From Acidobacteriota bacterium (lineage in GTDB: Bacteria; Acidobacteriota; Terriglobia; UBA7540), in the NCBI GenBank assembly GCA_021838785.1, contig JAKCCV010000008.1, positions 78,512-142,511 of the forward strand: a DNA stretch of 64,000 bases, given 5' to 3'. Below, piece after piece: positions 63,933 through 64,000 of this stretch. The notes below the pieces were generated by a model that was given only the letters and a program-made list of their open reading frames with translations, searched no databases and was not told the origin of the DNA. The first letter of the stretch is position 1; every line of letters starts with the position of its first letter. A program made the translations under genes and the position numbers.

Positions 63933-64000
63933 ATGACCCCGCGAACCTTGAAAGAACTCGAGGCCCGGTTGACGCATTTTCTCGAAGAGTTGCTGGAACC
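63933..64000 (+). CDS. 5' fragment of a further gene, unknown product
   Basis: An open frame from the ATG at 63933 to the window edge, beginning MTPRTLKELEARLTHFLEEL. The 22 visible residues are helix-forming and charged. There is no stop and no clear ribosome site, so it may be a real N-terminus or chance. No family can be named. Confidence 0.35.
   Translation, partial: MTPRTLKELEARLTHFLEELLE

Overview
The window looks like a chromosomal contig from a soil- or sediment-type bacterium, most probably an acidobacterium (Acidobacteriota). This is inferred from the GC-rich coding style, the many Sec signal peptides ending in Ala-Gln, secreted GH3 and GH172 glycosidases, PEGA-domain and TrbI-like envelope proteins, and the mix of house-keeping genes; no 16S or ribosomal protein gene is present to prove it. 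There is no prophage, insertion sequence, CRISPR array, rRNA or recognisable tRNA. Gene density is high and most genes are ordinary core metabolism.

Layout. 1-7 kb: 3'-truncated uvrA, a B12-free methylmalonyl-CoA mutase large subunit, a small membrane protein, a UvrC/Cho-like GIY-YIG protein, and a peroxiredoxin-like gene whose peroxidatic cysteine codon is an in-frame TGA with a bacterial SECIS-like hairpin behind it. 7-13 kb: a sugar-acid locus (GH3 glucosidase, MFS transporter, LarA-family enzyme, IolB isomerase) behind an operator-like inverted repeat. 13-15 kb: polyamine pair (deoxyhypusine synthase-like protein and pyruvoyl arginine decarboxylase). 15-18 kb: arsenic operon arsR-arsM-acr3-arsC with ATGA overlaps throughout. 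18-24 kb: envelope proteins, a divergent polysaccharide deacetylase, an S41 protease homologue that has lost its catalytic dyad, and an ArsA-type ATPase. 24-28 kb: pdhABC for a 2-oxoacid dehydrogenase. 28-32 kb: YjbQ, a HicA/HicB-type pair, GH172, a SpoU methyltransferase and RarA.

32.6-40 kb: histidine operon hisI-G-(LOG)-D-C-B-H-F-A, preceded by a promoter, a 23-residue leader peptide with three His codons and a complete 1:2 / 2:3 / 3:4 attenuator. 40-43.5 kb: ETF-quinone oxidoreductase, an ICMT-like methyltransferase and a DUF374 acyltransferase. 43.5-48.6 kb (minus strand): legB-like dehydratase, a fused hydrolysing epimerase/aminotransferase of nonulosonate type, folD and coaE. 48.8-57 kb: PEGA protein, secreted transglutaminase, adenosine deaminase, P1-nuclease-like protein, APC permease, a 51-residue basic protein and PcrA/UvrD helicase. 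57.4-64 kb: a small secreted His/Lys-rich protein behind a long structured leader, enolase, phosphoglycerate mutase, a class V aminotransferase with SerA (serine/glycine metabolism), and the first codons of one more gene.

The two most notable items are the probable selenocysteine peroxiredoxin-like gene (6271-6885) and the histidine attenuator (32636-32805). Several promoters place the -10 box 5-12 bases before the start codon, which suggests that leaderless translation is used here.
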